NCBI RefSeq assembly: GCF_003943515.1
Contig: NZ_RJPT01000009.1
Location: 16,299 to 80,298, forward strand
From: Streptococcus cristatus
GTDB lineage: Bacteria > Bacillota > Bacilli > Lactobacillales > Streptococcaceae
Length of the DNA stretch: 64,000 bases
Direction of reading: 5' to 3'
The position numbers and the translations under genes were made by a program. Below the pieces are notes generated by a model that was not told where the DNA came from, made no database searches, and saw nothing but the letters and a program-made list of their open reading frames with translations. Below, piece after piece: positions 1-9,965 of the stretch (the stretch's first letter is position 1; the number at the start of each line of letters is the position of its first letter).

Positions 1-271
1 GATAGATTTTTTCATTGTCCAGATAGGACGTCAAAATCAAAATCTTTGCCTCTGGCCATTCTTTCAAGATAGCCAAAGTAGCATCAATGCCACTCATCTC
101 TGGCATAACAATATCCATCATAATCACATCTGGACGGCTTTCCAGAGCCTTTTCGACACCTTCTCTACCATTGGTAGCCTCTGTCACTTCTTCAATATCG
201 TCCTGTAATTCAAAAAAGCTTTTCAAGCCCAATCTGACCATTTGATGGTCATCCACTAGTAATATTCTCAT
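1..271 (-). CDS. liaR: LiaR response regulator, NarL/LuxR type (N-terminal part, cut by window edge)
   Basis: This is the receiver domain of a two-component response regulator, the partner of the LiaS kinase upstream. The first 90 codons are visible and begin MRILLVDDHQMVRLG. The VDDH acidic pair and the phospho-acceptor Asp in IMMDIVMPEMSG are present. The DNA-binding half lies outside the window. The start overlaps the end of liaS by about 20 bp, so the two are translationally coupled. The family controls the cell-envelope stress response to lipid II-binding antibiotics. Identification rests on the liaF-liaS-liaR order as much as on the short sequence. Confidence 0.9.
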   Translation of the reverse strand, partial: MRILLVDDHQMVRLGLKSFFELQDDIEEVTEATNGREGVEKALESRPDVIMMDIVMPEMSGIDATLAILKEWPEAKILILTSYLDNEKIY

Positions 272-1268
272 CCTTTTCCCCTTCTAACAATGGAACACTG
301 ATTTCGATAGAAACTCCTTTTTTGGGAGCCGTCAGAATCTTCAAGGTGCCAGCCATATCATGCACTCGATCTTCAATATTTTTCAAACCATAACTCATGT
401 CAGCCAAGCTAGCTGGATCAAAACCGATTCCGTCATCAGAAACCTTGAGTTTGAGCCTATTTGGCGTCTGATAGAGATAGATGTCCAGACGACTGGCCTG
501 AGCATGGTGCAAGGTATTATTGATGATTTCTTGGATAATCCTAAAAATATGCTCCTCTATCTGCTTGGGTAGACCGATGACCTCATGCTTAAACTGGACA
601 GTCAAGTCCGACTTATCTGTCAATTCTTTGATTAAGACATTCATGCCCTCTACCAAGGTCCGATTTTCCAATTCTGTCGGCCGTAAATGTAAGAGCAAGA
701 TCCGCAAGTCTTTTTGTGCCGTATCTAGAATGTCTGCAATTCCCTTTAACTGCTGCTGGAGATTGTCTTTATCCAGACGCTCCACGTTTCCAGCGACACC
801 TGAGAGAATCATATTAGCAGCAAATAGCTCCTGACTGACCGTATCATGCAAATCGCGAGCAATCCGCCTGCGTTCTTTTTCAATAATCTTCTCTTCAGCC
901 TGTAAAGCCTGATTCTCAGATTTCTGCAAATTTTCGGTTAGACTATCCACCTTTTCTTTCAAGTGGACGAAAGAATCATCTAATTCTGCCTGCCCGGTTT
1001 CTTGTATGCCCCTGCCTTCTAAAATAGCTTTTAAATTCTTTTGAACTTGAGAAAGGGACAGATGCTGAAGGAAGCGCGCAGCAGCGGCCAAGAAAATAGT
1101 TAGCGCTAAGCCCAGAACCAGAACAAAAAAGGCAAAGGACTGGAGCAGTTCCAGATTATTCAGCAGCTTTTGCCATTCTAAATTAAAAAGATTAAAAATG
1201 TAATGAAAGATAATCCCTAAAACGAAGAAGGTATAGAGAAAAATGACCAAATAACTTGTTTTTTTCAC
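249..1268 (-). CDS. liaS: LiaS sensor histidine kinase
   Basis: Membrane histidine kinase of 339 residues that phosphorylates LiaR. Two transmembrane helices (about residues 7-27 and 44-64) enclose a very short extracellular loop, typical of intramembrane-sensing kinases. The HisKA_3 dimerisation motif RIARDLHDTVSQ places the phosphorylated His at about residue 141. The HATPase domain follows, with the N-box IIQEIINNTLHHA and the G1 box VSDDGIGFD. The gene overlaps liaF by 4 bp and liaR by about 20 bp, so the three form one operon. In streptococci this system senses cell-wall damage; the inducer cannot be told from sequence. Confidence 0.93.
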   Translation of the reverse strand: MKKTSYLVIFLYTFFVLGIIFHYIFNLFNLEWQKLLNNLELLQSFAFFVLVLGLALTIFLAAAARFLQHLSLSQVQKNLKAILEGRGIQETGQAELDDSFVHLKEKVDSLTENLQKSENQALQAEEKIIEKERRRIARDLHDTVSQELFAANMILSGVAGNVERLDKDNLQQQLKGIADILDTAQKDLRILLLHLRPTELENRTLVEGMNVLIKELTDKSDLTVQFKHEVIGLPKQIEEHIFRIIQEIINNTLHHAQASRLDIYLYQTPNRLKLKVSDDGIGFDPASLADMSYGLKNIEDRVHDMAGTLKILTAPKKGVSIEISVPLLEGEKDENITSG

Positions 1269-1960
1269 TTTCTAACAACCTCCACATTTCCTAAAAAGCT
1301 GACCAAGACAATTTTTACTGTTTTGCTGGCTCGCTTATAGTCAGGCGTTGTCAACGAAATCGTTTCATTGCGCAGCTTGCGTGGCGGATGATTTAAAAAA
1401 TTCAAGTCTCCGTATAGGGTATTGATCTGAAGCTGAATTTCCACATCCAAAGGAATGACGATCTTGGTATCCCCAAAGCCCTTGCGAATCACAATCACAT
1501 TATCATGATTAACCACAATGACATCCTCTAAATGAATGGTATCCTTTCCCATCATTCTTAAAAGGTTGATATCATGAAACTGGCAGTCATCCTTTGAGAA
1601 ATGCTGTAAATCTCCCAACCAACGATTTTTTTCAGCCCGAACTTCGGTCGCATCTTCAAAGAAAAGATGAGTCTCTTGATTTTCCTTGTACAGATAAGGA
1701 TAGGCTACGATCATGCCGTAAATCAAGGCAAAGAGCACAGCGGCTATAACGTAAGGATTGAGCATGACAATGAAAAAGAAGACAATCATAGTCGCGACTA
1801 ACAGCGAATTGCCTCTCTGCTTGCCGAAATAATAATATAAAAACAAGAGAAAGAGTAGCATGATGAGAACAACACGCGAAAAATCGGCAGCCAGCATGGT
1901 AACCAGCGCCATTGATAATAGAATCGCTTCAACAAAGATGAATAATTGAACTTTCCACAT
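1265..1960 (-). CDS. liaF: LiaF, membrane inhibitor of the LiaRS system
   Basis: Protein of 231 residues with several hydrophobic helices in the first 90 residues, then a soluble C-terminal domain rich in beta strands (about 115-231) that fits the LiaF/VraT C-terminal family. In related bacteria LiaF keeps LiaS inactive until the envelope is stressed. It is first in the operon, ahead of liaS and liaR. An extended -10 (TACAAT with upstream TG, 1985-1990) lies about 25 bp upstream of the start. In pneumococcus the operon follows the stkP kinase gene; here its upstream neighbour is an unrelated endonuclease-fold gene. Confidence 0.88.
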   Translation of the reverse strand: MWKVQLFIFVEAILLSMALVTMLAADFSRVVLIMLLFLLFLYYYFGKQRGNSLLVATMIVFFFIVMLNPYVIAAVLFALIYGMIVAYPYLYKENQETHLFFEDATEVRAEKNRWLGDLQHFSKDDCQFHDINLLRMMGKDTIHLEDVIVVNHDNVIVIRKGFGDTKIVIPLDVEIQLQINTLYGDLNFLNHPPRKLRNETISLTTPDYKRASKTVKIVLVSFLGNVEVVRK

Positions 1961-2000
1961 AGCTATTCCCTTCCTTACATCTCTATTGTAACAAAATTAA

Positions 2001-2022
2001 GCAAAAAAACCTCCGTCTGAGG
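2001..2022 (-). terminator. small hairpin ahead of liaF
   Basis: On the minus strand CCTC-loop-GAGG is followed by seven T. The stem is short, so it is at best a weak second stop for transcripts from the gene at 2182-2997. Confidence 0.35.
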
Positions 2023-2102
2023 CATGAAATGGAAAGATTATCCTATCTTTAGCAGCAGAACTTCTAGGCTCTAGACTTCTTTGCACTTTTCCTCTAAAAA
2101 GC

Positions 2103-2156
2103 AAAAAATCGCTTCAAATGCTGTTTAAGCAAAACAAACATTTAAAGCGATTTTTA
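2103..2156 (-). terminator. rho-independent terminator after the endonuclease-fold gene
   Basis: Inverted repeat AAAATCGCTT / AAGCGATTTT with an inner AAATG / CATTT pairing. T-runs occur on both strands, so it could act in either direction. It lies 25 bp after the stop of the minus-strand gene at 2182. Confidence 0.8.
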
Positions 2157-2181
2157 GTTTATTTCTATTGTTCAGACAAGC

Positions 2182-2997
2182 TTAGAAATGGACTTGTGCT
2201 TCCAAGCCAAAATGGTCACTAACGATTGGACCACGTTGCCCATCAAAAACAACAGCAGATCTTTCAATATTGAAATCTTTACTTGTAAAGATATAATCAA
2301 TTTTTAGAGCATCTTTGTTTCCTGCCCATCCAGCAATATCGCCTTCAACTGTCGCTGTACCAATTGTTTGGTCAGCCACCTTATGGCTGTCCTGAAGAAC
2401 AAGCGGACTTTGAAGAATGTGCTGATAGCCTTCATAATCAACAGGATTGTTAAAATCACCCATGAGAACTAGCGGAGTCTCAACTTGCAAAAGCTCAGAT
2501 TCAAACTTGGCCCATTCTTCTTGGAAGCCTTTATCCCACCAAGATAAGTGACAAGAAGCAACCGTGATGAGTTGACCATCAAGCTCTGTTTCTGCCAGTA
2601 AGACTTTACGCGTATGGTAGTCACTTGGATCATTGACATCAGACACCAAGAGTTCTCTTACCTTCAGGGGATTTCTGGACAGAATTGCAACCCCTTCATT
2701 ATAAATATCAAACCCAATATGGTTATAAGCCCAAGACCAGTAATAGTCCAGACCTGCCTCAGCTAGCTTTTCAACCAGACGTAGGGCATAGTGGTCCTGG
2801 TGAATCGGAATGGCGCCATCTACCTCATAATAGAAGGGAGCCTGAACAACCTGTTCAGACTCCACTAATTGATTGACTTCCTGCAGGCAAATGACATCAT
2901 ATTTTTCTTGAAGAATACGCTCAGCTAGCTGATTTAGCTTGCTTTCTTGCTCTTCTTCCATCCAACTATGAGTATTTAAAGTCAGGAATTTTGCCAT
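2182..2997 (-). CDS. endonuclease/exonuclease/phosphatase-fold protein
   Basis: Protein of 271 residues with the motifs of the EEP superfamily in order: LNTHSW near the N-terminus, ICLQEVNQ (metal-binding Glu), GDFNNP (catalytic Asp/Asn) and the C-terminal SDHFGLE (Asp-His). No signal peptide or membrane helix is visible, so it is probably cytosolic. The family covers nucleases, sphingomyelinase-like enzymes and phosphatases, and the substrate cannot be chosen from sequence. It follows the PTS gene by 17 bp on the same strand, so it is probably co-transcribed with it. It ends in its own terminator. Confidence 0.85.
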   Translation of the reverse strand: MAKFLTLNTHSWMEEEQESKLNQLAERILQEKYDVICLQEVNQLVESEQVVQAPFYYEVDGAIPIHQDHYALRLVEKLAEAGLDYYWSWAYNHIGFDIYNEGVAILSRNPLKVRELLVSDVNDPSDYHTRKVLLAETELDGQLITVASCHLSWWDKGFQEEWAKFESELLQVETPLVLMGDFNNPVDYEGYQHILQSPLVLQDSHKVADQTIGTATVEGDIAGWAGNKDALKIDYIFTSKDFNIERSAVVFDGQRGPIVSDHFGLEAQVHF

Positions 2998-3014
2998 GAT
3001 TTCTCTTTTCTATC

Positions 3015-5207
3015 TTACAATTCTACTTTAGCCACAACTGTCTTAGCAGCGACTTTACCGAATTTCTCAACTGCTACTGATTTGATTGCTGGAGCATTTG
3101 TGAAGACAACGATAGTGGTTGTTTCACGACCCGCTTCTTTAATAGCCGCCAAATCTGCTGTCACCAATAGATCACCTGCAGCAACTGTTTGTCCTTCTGC
3201 TACATGTACTTCAAAAGGTTTGCCTTCAAGGCTAACAGTATCCAAACCGATATGAACAAGCACTTCAAGACCAGCTTCAGTCAAGAGACCAAGAGCATGT
3301 TTTGTAGGGAAGACGCTTGTCACTTTACCAGCTACTGGAGAATAGATCTTGCCATTTGCTGGTTCAACTGCAAATCCGTCACCCATCATTTTTTGTGAGA
3401 AGACTGGATCTTTAACATCTTCCAACTTAACAACTTCACCATCAGCAACTGTTTCAATTGCTTCTGTCACACCCTTGTAGCTAACTGCTGCAGCTGCAGA
3501 CTCAGCTTTTTGACTTGGTAAAGTTTCAGGAATCACTTCTCCTGAATCCAACAAGTCTTGAATATCAGATTTAAGAACGTCAGCTTTTGGTCCGTAGATT
3601 GCCTGAACGCCTTGACCTTTCATAACCAAGCCCATAGCGCCTTCGGCTTTCCATTCTTCTTCAGAACCAACTTTTGTTGCGTCCTTAACAGTCACACGGA
3701 GACGTGTCATACATGCATCAACATCAACGATATTAGCACGACCACCTAGAAGATTGATAACATTAACGGCTTGAGAAGCTGCAGCAACTTTACCATTACC
3801 AGATTCTGATGAAGAAGCCTCATCTGAACCTTCTGCTGTTTCATAGTTACCGTTACGTCCTGGAGTTGCATAGTTGAATTTCTTGATCATGAAGTTAGAA
3901 ATGAAGTACATGATCACTGCAAAGAGAACTGTAACCCAGATAAAGTTAATGACATCCATACCCAAACCAGCATTGATTGCCATTGGAGTACGAGTCAAGA
4001 ATTCGATTGATCCGAATGAGTGTACACGAAGGTTGACGATATCAGCCATTGCAAATGCAGCACCTTGTACAAAAGCATAGATGATATACAGCGGTGTTGC
4101 AACAAACATGAACATGTACTCGATTGGTTCAGTAACCCCTGTCAAGAAGGTTGCCAAAGCAGTCGCAATCATCATACCTTTGTATTTGTGTTTCTTGTCA
4201 GCATCTACATTGCGGTAAATAGCTGCAGCAACACCCATAAGGATACCAAATGAACCGATCATTTGTCCAACTTTGAAGCGGGCTGGATGGAATGTGTCAA
4301 GCAAATATTGGTACTTAGTAGGATCAGCTGTCTTAGTACCAACTAAGTCAGTTGCCCAAGCCAACCAAAGTGGATCTTGTCCAAATACTTGAGTTCCTTT
4401 AGCAGCACCAGTCAATACTTCATAAGTTCCCCCAAGTTGAGTATAGTTCATTGGGATAGTCAACATGTGGTGCAATCCAAATGGAAGCAAGAGACGTTCT
4501 AAAGTACCATAGATGAATGGTGCGAGGATTGGTGCAGTATCTTGTGAATTTGCAATCCAAACACCGAAGTTGTTGATACCTGATTGAACAACTGGCCATA
4601 CGAATGACAAAACAATTGCTACGATCGCTGAACGCAAGATAACAACGAATGGTACAAAACGCTTACCATTAAAGAATGACAAAGCATCTGGCAATTTACG
4701 GAAGTTGTAGTATTTGTTGTAAGCTGTTGCTCCGACAAAACCTGCGATGATTCCGACGAAAACCCCCATATTCAAAGCAGGAGACTCAAGAACACTGATA
4801 AAGTAATCAGAAACCTTGATGCTTCCTCCTAAGAAAGTGCTAACTACTGCTTTAGAATCTTTCAGCATATCGCTTGATACACCAAACATAACCCCAGTGA
4901 TACGGTTAATCAAAATGAAGGATAAACCTGCCGCAAAGGCACCACCAGCACGTTCTTTCGCCCAGCTACCTCCAATAGCAAGAGCAAAGAGGATATGCAG
5001 GTTACCGATAACCCCCCAACCAATTTGTTCTAAAACGCCACCAGTAGTCACTAGAAAACCTAGCTCAGGATTGATCATCGGAATTGACTTACCAATACTG
5101 ATCATCAAACCTGCTGCGGGCATAACCGCAACAACCACCATCAAAGCTTTACCGAATTTTTGCCAAAATTCAAAGCTAAAAATGTTTTTGAATGAATCTT
5201 TCATCAT
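3015..5207 (-). CDS. ptsG: glucose-type PTS transporter, EIICBA fused
   Basis: Phosphotransferase permease of 730 residues that imports and phosphorylates a hexose, probably glucose or a related sugar. Domain order is EIIC (about 10-445, many membrane helices), EIIB (about 480-555) with the phospho-Cys in VDACMTRLRV (about residue 499), and EIIA (about 590-730) with the phospho-His in VLVHIGLDT (about 652) and the supporting His in TKHALG. The linker near 455-475 is rich in Ser, Glu and Gly. The start has a good ribosome site (GGAGG, 5 bp spacing); a second ATG follows at once. Sugar specificity is inferred from family resemblance. Two cre-like sites upstream point to CcpA control. Confidence 0.9.
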   Translation of the reverse strand: MMKDSFKNIFSFEFWQKFGKALMVVVAVMPAAGLMISIGKSIPMINPELGFLVTTGGVLEQIGWGVIGNLHILFALAIGGSWAKERAGGAFAAGLSFILINRITGVMFGVSSDMLKDSKAVVSTFLGGSIKVSDYFISVLESPALNMGVFVGIIAGFVGATAYNKYYNFRKLPDALSFFNGKRFVPFVVILRSAIVAIVLSFVWPVVQSGINNFGVWIANSQDTAPILAPFIYGTLERLLLPFGLHHMLTIPMNYTQLGGTYEVLTGAAKGTQVFGQDPLWLAWATDLVGTKTADPTKYQYLLDTFHPARFKVGQMIGSFGILMGVAAAIYRNVDADKKHKYKGMMIATALATFLTGVTEPIEYMFMFVATPLYIIYAFVQGAAFAMADIVNLRVHSFGSIEFLTRTPMAINAGLGMDVINFIWVTVLFAVIMYFISNFMIKKFNYATPGRNGNYETAEGSDEASSSESGNGKVAAASQAVNVINLLGGRANIVDVDACMTRLRVTVKDATKVGSEEEWKAEGAMGLVMKGQGVQAIYGPKADVLKSDIQDLLDSGEVIPETLPSQKAESAAAAVSYKGVTEAIETVADGEVVKLEDVKDPVFSQKMMGDGFAVEPANGKIYSPVAGKVTSVFPTKHALGLLTEAGLEVLVHIGLDTVSLEGKPFEVHVAEGQTVAAGDLLVTADLAAIKEAGRETTTIVVFTNAPAIKSVAVEKFGKVAAKTVVAKVEL

Positions 5208-5243
5208 CCAGACCTCCTTATATTTTCACAAACCACCCCTTAA

Positions 5244-5257
5244 TGAAATCGTTTGCA
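5244..5257. promoter_or_regulatory. cre (CcpA) site in the ptsG leader
   Basis: TGAAATCGTTTGCA fits the catabolite-responsive element pattern TGNAANCGNTNNCA. It lies just downstream of the probable ptsG transcription start, a position typical of repression. Confidence 0.65.
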
Positions 5258-5269
5258 TTGAATAATACT

Positions 5270-5297
5270 ATTATACCACTATTTTTAATTTTGTAAA
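5270..5297 (-). promoter_or_regulatory. ptsG promoter
   Basis: On the minus strand: -35 TTTACA, 16 bp spacer, -10 TATAAT preceded by TG (extended -10). It lies about 65 bp upstream of the start codon. Confidence 0.7.
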
Positions 5298-5373
5298 GGC
5301 TTTTATAAAAATTATTTTGGGACTTTTTCCTATATTTAGTGGAATAATATATAGAATAAGGTGAAATTTTAGT

Positions 5374-5389
5374 ATGCAAGCGATTGCGT
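5374..5389. promoter_or_regulatory. second cre-like palindrome upstream of ptsG
   Basis: ATGCAAGCGATTGCGT is nearly palindromic and differs from the cre pattern only at the outer position. It lies about 80 bp upstream of the -35 box. Confidence 0.45.
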
Positions 5390-5420
5390 ATATTTCCATA
5401 AATTTGCTGAAATGACAATA

Positions 5421-5466
5421 AAAAAGCCGAGAAACATTCAATTCCATGTTTCTACAGCTTCTTTTT
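5421..5466 (-). terminator. terminator of the ami operon
   Basis: GAAACAT / ATGTTTC with outer AAGC / GCTT, followed on the minus strand by a run of T. It begins at the amiF stop codon. Confidence 0.75.
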
Positions 5467-6391
5467 ATTTATATTCTTTTTTATAGCGGTCAGCTTCTGC
5501 CTGATTAGCCCAGACATAGTGACCAGGACGGATCTCAACCATGCTAGGTTGATCCACTGAGTAGTCATGCTGCTCTGGATCGTAAACCTTTAAGACCTTT
5601 TTGCGTTCCAGAATTGGGTCTGGAATAGGCACAGCAGACAAAAGAGACTGCGTATAAGGGTGGATAGGGTTGTTAAACAACTCTTCCGTCTCTGCCACCT
5701 CGACGATAACCCCTTTATAAATAACAGCGATTCGATCTGAAATAAAGCGAACTACAGATAGGTCGTGGGCGATAAAGAGATAGGTCAAGCCAAGTTCTTT
5801 TTGGAATTTTTTCAAAAGGTTCAAGACTTGCGCACGGACAGAAACGTCCAAGGCAGAGATTGGCTCATCCGCAATGACGAAATCTGGCTCCATGACTAAG
5901 GCACGAGCAATCCCAATCCGCTGACGTTGACCACCAGAAAATTCGTGAGGATAGCGTGTCAAATGCTCAGCTAAAAGACCAACTTCACGAATGATATTCT
6001 TAACTTTTTCTTGACGGTCTTCTTCATTTTCAAAAAGATGGTAGTTATAAAGACCTTCTGAAATGATATAGTCAACCGTAGCACGCTCATTCAAGCTAGC
6101 AGCTGGATCTTGGAAAATCATTTGAATCTTACGGATCAATTCAGCTTCCTCAGCTTTAGATTGCTTCCCGTTGATTTTTTTACCTTCGTATAAGATGTCC
6201 CCTGCACTGGTATCGTTCAAGCCGATGATAGCACGGCCGATGGTTGTCTTCCCAGAACCAGATTCACCTACTAAGGAAAAAGTTTCTCCTTTATTGATAA
6301 AGAAATTCGCATTTTTTACAGCTACAAATTTCTTACTTCCTTCGCCGAAGGAAATTTCTAAATCTTTAATTTCAACTAATTTTTCAGTCAT
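5465..6391 (-). CDS. amiF: AmiF, oligopeptide ABC transporter ATP-binding protein
   Basis: ATPase of 308 residues, one of two that power the Ami (Opp-type) oligopeptide importer. Walker A is GESGSGKT, the ABC signature is [14 protein letters not shown] and Walker B is FVIADEP. The C-terminal Opp/Dpp extension begins near [15 protein letters not shown]. It is last in the operon, 10 bp after amiE, and is followed by the operon terminator. Ami transporters feed peptides as amino-acid sources and carry signalling peptides for Rgg/Phr-type systems. Confidence 0.95.
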   Translation of the reverse strand: MTEKLVEIKDLEISFGEGSKKFVAVKNANFFINKGETFSLVGESGSGKTTIGRAIIGLNDTSAGDILYEGKKINGKQSKAEEAELIRKIQMIFQDPAASLNERATVDYIISEGLYNYHLFENEEDRQEKVKNIIREVGLLAEHLTRYPHEFSGGQRQRIGIARALVMEPDFVIADEPISALDVSVRAQVLNLLKKFQKELGLTYLFIAHDLSVVRFISDRIAVIYKGVIVEVAETEELFNNPIHPYTQSLLSAVPIPDPILERKKVLKVYDPEQHDYSVDQPSMVEIRPGHYVWANQAEADRYKKEYK

Positions 6392-6401
6392 TTCCTTCCT
6401 C

Positions 6402-7469
6402 CTAAGCTTCTAAGTGATTGAAGCCCATTTTTGAACGAATTTTATCATGAAGGTTTTCGATAATGGCTGGCTTCTCGACCCTTGGTGCATCTTCGTGCAA
6501 GAGCCAGGTCTTAGCCCAGTGCGTATCGGAAACCTGAAAGGCAGGAGCTTTTTCTTCGAAATCGATAGCCATTGCATAGTCCGAACGAAGTGCAAAAGCA
6601 TCCCCTTTAATGCTAGTGTATAGTGATGGTGGTGTACCTGGAATCGAGTAAAGTTCACCATTTGCTTCAGCTAACTGCGGCAAGCTAGACAGCAAGCTCC
6701 ATGTATATGGATGCTTTGGATCGTAGAAGATTTCCTCAACCGTTCCATATTCAACGATTTCACCAGCATACATAACTGCCACTTTATCAGCAATACTTGC
6801 TACAACACCAAGGTCATGGGTGATAAAGACAGTCGTGAAATGGTATTCTGCCTGCAATGACTTGAGCAAGTCAATAATTTGGGCTTGAATCGTCACATCG
6901 AGGGCTGTTGTTGGCTCATCACAGATCAGAATATCTGGACGACAAGCCAAGGCGATCGCGATAACAATCCGTTGGCGCATCCCACCAGAATATTGGAATG
7001 GATACTCTTCAAAACGTTTTTCAGCGTCTGGAATTCCAACTTTAGTCATGTAGTCGATTGCCATTTCTTTGGCTTCTTTGCTTGTTTTTCCTTGGTGTTT
7101 TATGATAACTTCGGTAATTTGACTTCCGATTGTATTAATCGGATCTAGACTAGTCATCGGATCTTGGAAAATAGTCGCAATTTTAGCACCACGGATGGGT
7201 TCCCAGTCTTTGTTGCTCTTTAGGGCCGTCAAATCAGTTCCTCGGTAATCAATCGTGCCTTGCGCTACACGGCCATTTTCTTCCAACATTCCAGTAAATG
7301 TTTTTGTCAAAACAGATTTACCAGAGCCAGATTCTCCAACTAGAGCCAGAACTTCACCTTCAACTAGGTCAAGGGAAACGCCTCGAATGGCGGTCAATAC
7401 TCTGTCACGAACGTCAAATTCCACGACAATATCGCGAGCAGTCAATATTACATTTTTATTTTTTGTCAT
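6402..7469 (-). CDS. amiE: AmiE, oligopeptide ABC transporter ATP-binding protein
   Basis: Second ATPase of the Ami importer, 355 residues. It has Walker A GESGSGKS, signature [15 protein letters not shown] and Walker [13 protein letters not shown]. The C-terminal tail after [13 protein letters not shown] is longer than in AmiF, as usual for this pair. The ribosome site AGGAG lies 5 bp before the ATG. AmiE and AmiF are expected to form the heterodimer on the cytoplasmic face of AmiC/AmiD. Confidence 0.95.
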   Translation of the reverse strand: MTKNKNVILTARDIVVEFDVRDRVLTAIRGVSLDLVEGEVLALVGESGSGKSVLTKTFTGMLEENGRVAQGTIDYRGTDLTALKSNKDWEPIRGAKIATIFQDPMTSLDPINTIGSQITEVIIKHQGKTSKEAKEMAIDYMTKVGIPDAEKRFEEYPFQYSGGMRQRIVIAIALACRPDILICDEPTTALDVTIQAQIIDLLKSLQAEYHFTTVFITHDLGVVASIADKVAVMYAGEIVEYGTVEEIFYDPKHPYTWSLLSSLPQLAEANGELYSIPGTPPSLYTSIKGDAFALRSDYAMAIDFEEKAPAFQVSDTHWAKTWLLHEDAPRVEKPAIIENLHDKIRSKMGFNHLEA

Positions 7470-7477
7470 ATTTACTC

Positions 7478-8404
7478 CTATCTATGTGTCCGTGGATCAC
7501 TTGCATCGGCTAAGTTTTGACCAACTACGAAGAAGGAAAGGGATACCAAGATCAAGGTTGTCAATGGAATCCAGAAAAGGTAAGCGTTGGTTGTTACGTT
7601 TTGTGAATAGTCGGAAATCAAGCGTCCCAAACTTGGTACTGTTACAGGAAGACCAAGTCCAAAGAAGGAAAGGAAAGCCTCGTACGAGATAAAGTTTGGA
7701 AGCATTTGAGAAGTTGTCGTCACGATAACAGATACCAACTGGGGCATGATATTCTTAGTCACAATCTTATATGTCGGTGTTCCCAAGGTACGCGATGCCA
7801 AGTTATACTCCAAATCACGATAACGCATAATTTGAATACGGATCGTATACGCAATCCCCACCCAGCCAGTGATGGTCATGGCGAAGATCAAGTTCCAGAA
7901 ACCAGCACCGATAGAGTAAGTCAAGACAATGACAATCAAGAGTGCTGGAATATTTGAAATAACATTGTAGACTTCCATCATGACACGGTCAACCGCTTTG
8001 GAAATTCCCCAGATAGCACCAATGATAATTCCGATAATCAGGTTAATGAGTGTTGCGATAATCGAAATCAGAATAGAATTCCGAGCACCAAACCAAACAC
8101 CGTCAAACAAAGATTTACCATTACTGTCTGTACCAAACCAGTGTTCAGCATTTGGTTTGATATAACGCATACTAAAGTCATTTACCTTGCTGACATCATT
8201 GAAATCGAAATTCGAGAACATTGGATAAATGAAACTCATCAAAACGATGGCAACCAGAATTCCTAACATGATCGTCGTTGATTTCTTTTTCAAGAATTGA
8301 CGCATAACGGAGCGCCAGTATGAATAAGCTGGAGCATCAATCGTTTCAGAGGCAAAATCGTCACGTTTGACAAATTGGAATTTACTTTTATCAATTGTAG
8401 CCAT
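7478..8404 (-). CDS. amiD: AmiD, oligopeptide ABC transporter permease
   Basis: Inner-membrane permease of 308 residues with a cytoplasmic N-terminal stretch, a first membrane helix at about 40-62, an extracellular loop, and five further helices. The EAA-type loop contacting the ATPases lies near [20 protein letters not shown]. It starts within the stop codon of amiC (TAATG overlap) behind a strong AAGGAGG site, so the two are translationally coupled and pair in the membrane. Confidence 0.95.
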   Translation of the reverse strand: MATIDKSKFQFVKRDDFASETIDAPAYSYWRSVMRQFLKKKSTTIMLGILVAIVLMSFIYPMFSNFDFNDVSKVNDFSMRYIKPNAEHWFGTDSNGKSLFDGVWFGARNSILISIIATLINLIIGIIIGAIWGISKAVDRVMMEVYNVISNIPALLIVIVLTYSIGAGFWNLIFAMTITGWVGIAYTIRIQIMRYRDLEYNLASRTLGTPTYKIVTKNIMPQLVSVIVTTTSQMLPNFISYEAFLSFFGLGLPVTVPSLGRLISDYSQNVTTNAYLFWIPLTTLILVSLSFFVVGQNLADASDPRTHR

Positions 8405-9900
8405 TATTTACCTCCTTTAGATGTTAATTTAATACGTGGGTCAAGCATTGTCATCAAGATATCACCAACTAAGAGGGCAAAAATTGAAAGACAGGTGAAA
8501 ATGAATACAAGACCAACCACCATTGAGTTATTTGATGCCTTAACAGAATCAATCAGCATTTTACCCATACCAGGAAAAGCGAAGACAGTTTCTGTCAGGG
8601 TCGCACCTGCAATAACACCAACGATAGAAGCTGGAATACTAGACACCAACGGTACCATCGCATTCTTGAAAATGTGCTTGTTCGAAATTTCTTTCTCAGA
8701 AAGACCTTTGGCACGAGCAAAGCGAACAAAGTCTTGGGATTGTAAGTCAATCATATAACGACGGATCCAGACAGCTGTCACAGGTGCGCTCAAAAGTCCA
8801 AGAATCAGAGATGGCAAAACATAGGAACGCCAGTCGCCTGCTCCCAAAATTGGGAAGGAATCTGGAAGTCCAACAGCTGAACCAGCCAAACGAACAATAT
8901 AAACAAGAGCGATGGTTGGCAATGACATCATAAAGGTCAAGGCACCTGTTGAAATACTATCAAACCATGTATTTTTCAAACGAGCCATATAAGAACCAAG
9001 CGGAACAGCAATCAAATAAGAAAGCGCCACACCAATCAGACCAATAATAGATGAGCTGACAATCATCGATGGGTTTTGATAGTTATTCTTGGTTGCAGTG
9101 TAAGCATCTCCCTTGCCATATTTAGCAATATCCTGCGAGTCTGCCTTACTTGGAGTCTTGTAGGTACGAGAGTAAATATCTACAGCAGAAGTTTTCTTAC
9201 CTGTTGGGAATTGAACTTCTGATGATTTTGTTTGACCTTGTCCTTGGGAAATAACTTGCAATACAGGCGTATTCGCATAAGTAGGATAAGAATTTCCTAG
9301 GTTCAAACTAACAAAGTTTTGGTGAACAAATGGGAATTGGCCATTAAAATATAGAAGATATTTATGACGAGTACCAGAACCTACGACTGACCAACCAATG
9401 GCCGGGTCATTTTCGATACGGATATAGCGCTTAAGATTTGGATTTTCCTCATCTTGAATCGCATTTGGATGATCAATCTGAATCAGATTAGCATAGAACT
9501 CAAGTACACGCTCGTAAACTGGAACTTCACGAACAGCATAGAATTCTTTGCTTTCTTTGAATTGATACAATTTCCAACCTTTGCCAAGTTTTTCAACATA
9601 GGCTTCGTAGATCTTTTTATTCTCATCGGTTGCCTCAGTAGTTACAGATTTATTTTCCTTCTTGGCTTTTTCCTGTAACTCTTTTGTATCATAATAGTCA
9701 ATATAACCCATCCGTTCATAGACTGTATTTTCATAGTTTGTCTTTTTATCTTCGGTTGTGGCTATCTTATTGTAGTTCGGGTCTTGTTTGAAAATCAATC
9801 TTCTCGGAACCATTGTATAAATAATGGTATAGGTCAAGGTCGTTACCAAGAAAATCGACACAATTGAGCGTAAAATACGCATAAAAATGTATTTCTTCAT
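8404..9900 (-). CDS. amiC: AmiC, oligopeptide ABC transporter permease
   Basis: Permease of 498 residues, larger than a standard OppB because of a long extracellular insert between helix 1 (about 10-32) and helix 2 (about 280-300). Such an insert is typical of streptococcal AmiC. The conserved cytoplasmic loop is near [20 protein letters not shown]. The sequence ends in LTSKGGK, whose codons also supply the amiD ribosome site. It follows amiA after a 65 bp gap that holds a stable hairpin. Confidence 0.95.
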   Translation of the reverse strand: MKKYIFMRILRSIVSIFLVTTLTYTIIYTMVPRRLIFKQDPNYNKIATTEDKKTNYENTVYERMGYIDYYDTKELQEKAKKENKSVTTEATDENKKIYEAYVEKLGKGWKLYQFKESKEFYAVREVPVYERVLEFYANLIQIDHPNAIQDEENPNLKRYIRIENDPAIGWSVVGSGTRHKYLLYFNGQFPFVHQNFVSLNLGNSYPTYANTPVLQVISQGQGQTKSSEVQFPTGKKTSAVDIYSRTYKTPSKADSQDIAKYGKGDAYTATKNNYQNPSMIVSSSIIGLIGVALSYLIAVPLGSYMARLKNTWFDSISTGALTFMMSLPTIALVYIVRLAGSAVGLPDSFPILGAGDWRSYVLPSLILGLLSAPVTAVWIRRYMIDLQSQDFVRFARAKGLSEKEISNKHIFKNAMVPLVSSIPASIVGVIAGATLTETVFAFPGMGKMLIDSVKASNNSMVVGLVFIFTCLSIFALLVGDILMTMLDPRIKLTSKGGK

Positions 9901-9924
9901 TTATCGTTTCCTTTAAATTTCAAA

Positions 9925-9955
9925 AGAACTTTCTCTCGTTATTAGAGAAAGTTCT
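9925..9955 (-). other. intra-operon hairpin between amiA and amiC
   Basis: Perfect 12 bp inverted repeat AGAACTTTCTCT / AGAGAAAGTTCT with a 7 nt loop, placed just after the amiA stop. On the minus strand only TTTTG follows, so it looks like a partial terminator or an mRNA-stabilising structure. It would give more amiA than amiCDEF transcript, as common for binding-protein genes of ABC operons. Confidence 0.7.
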
Positions 9956-9965
9956 AGTGAACGAT

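Noticed and set aside
5218..5418. 66-codon minus-strand frame in the ptsG upstream region
   Set aside because: It spans the ptsG promoter and both cre sites and is composed of AT-rich non-coding sequence.
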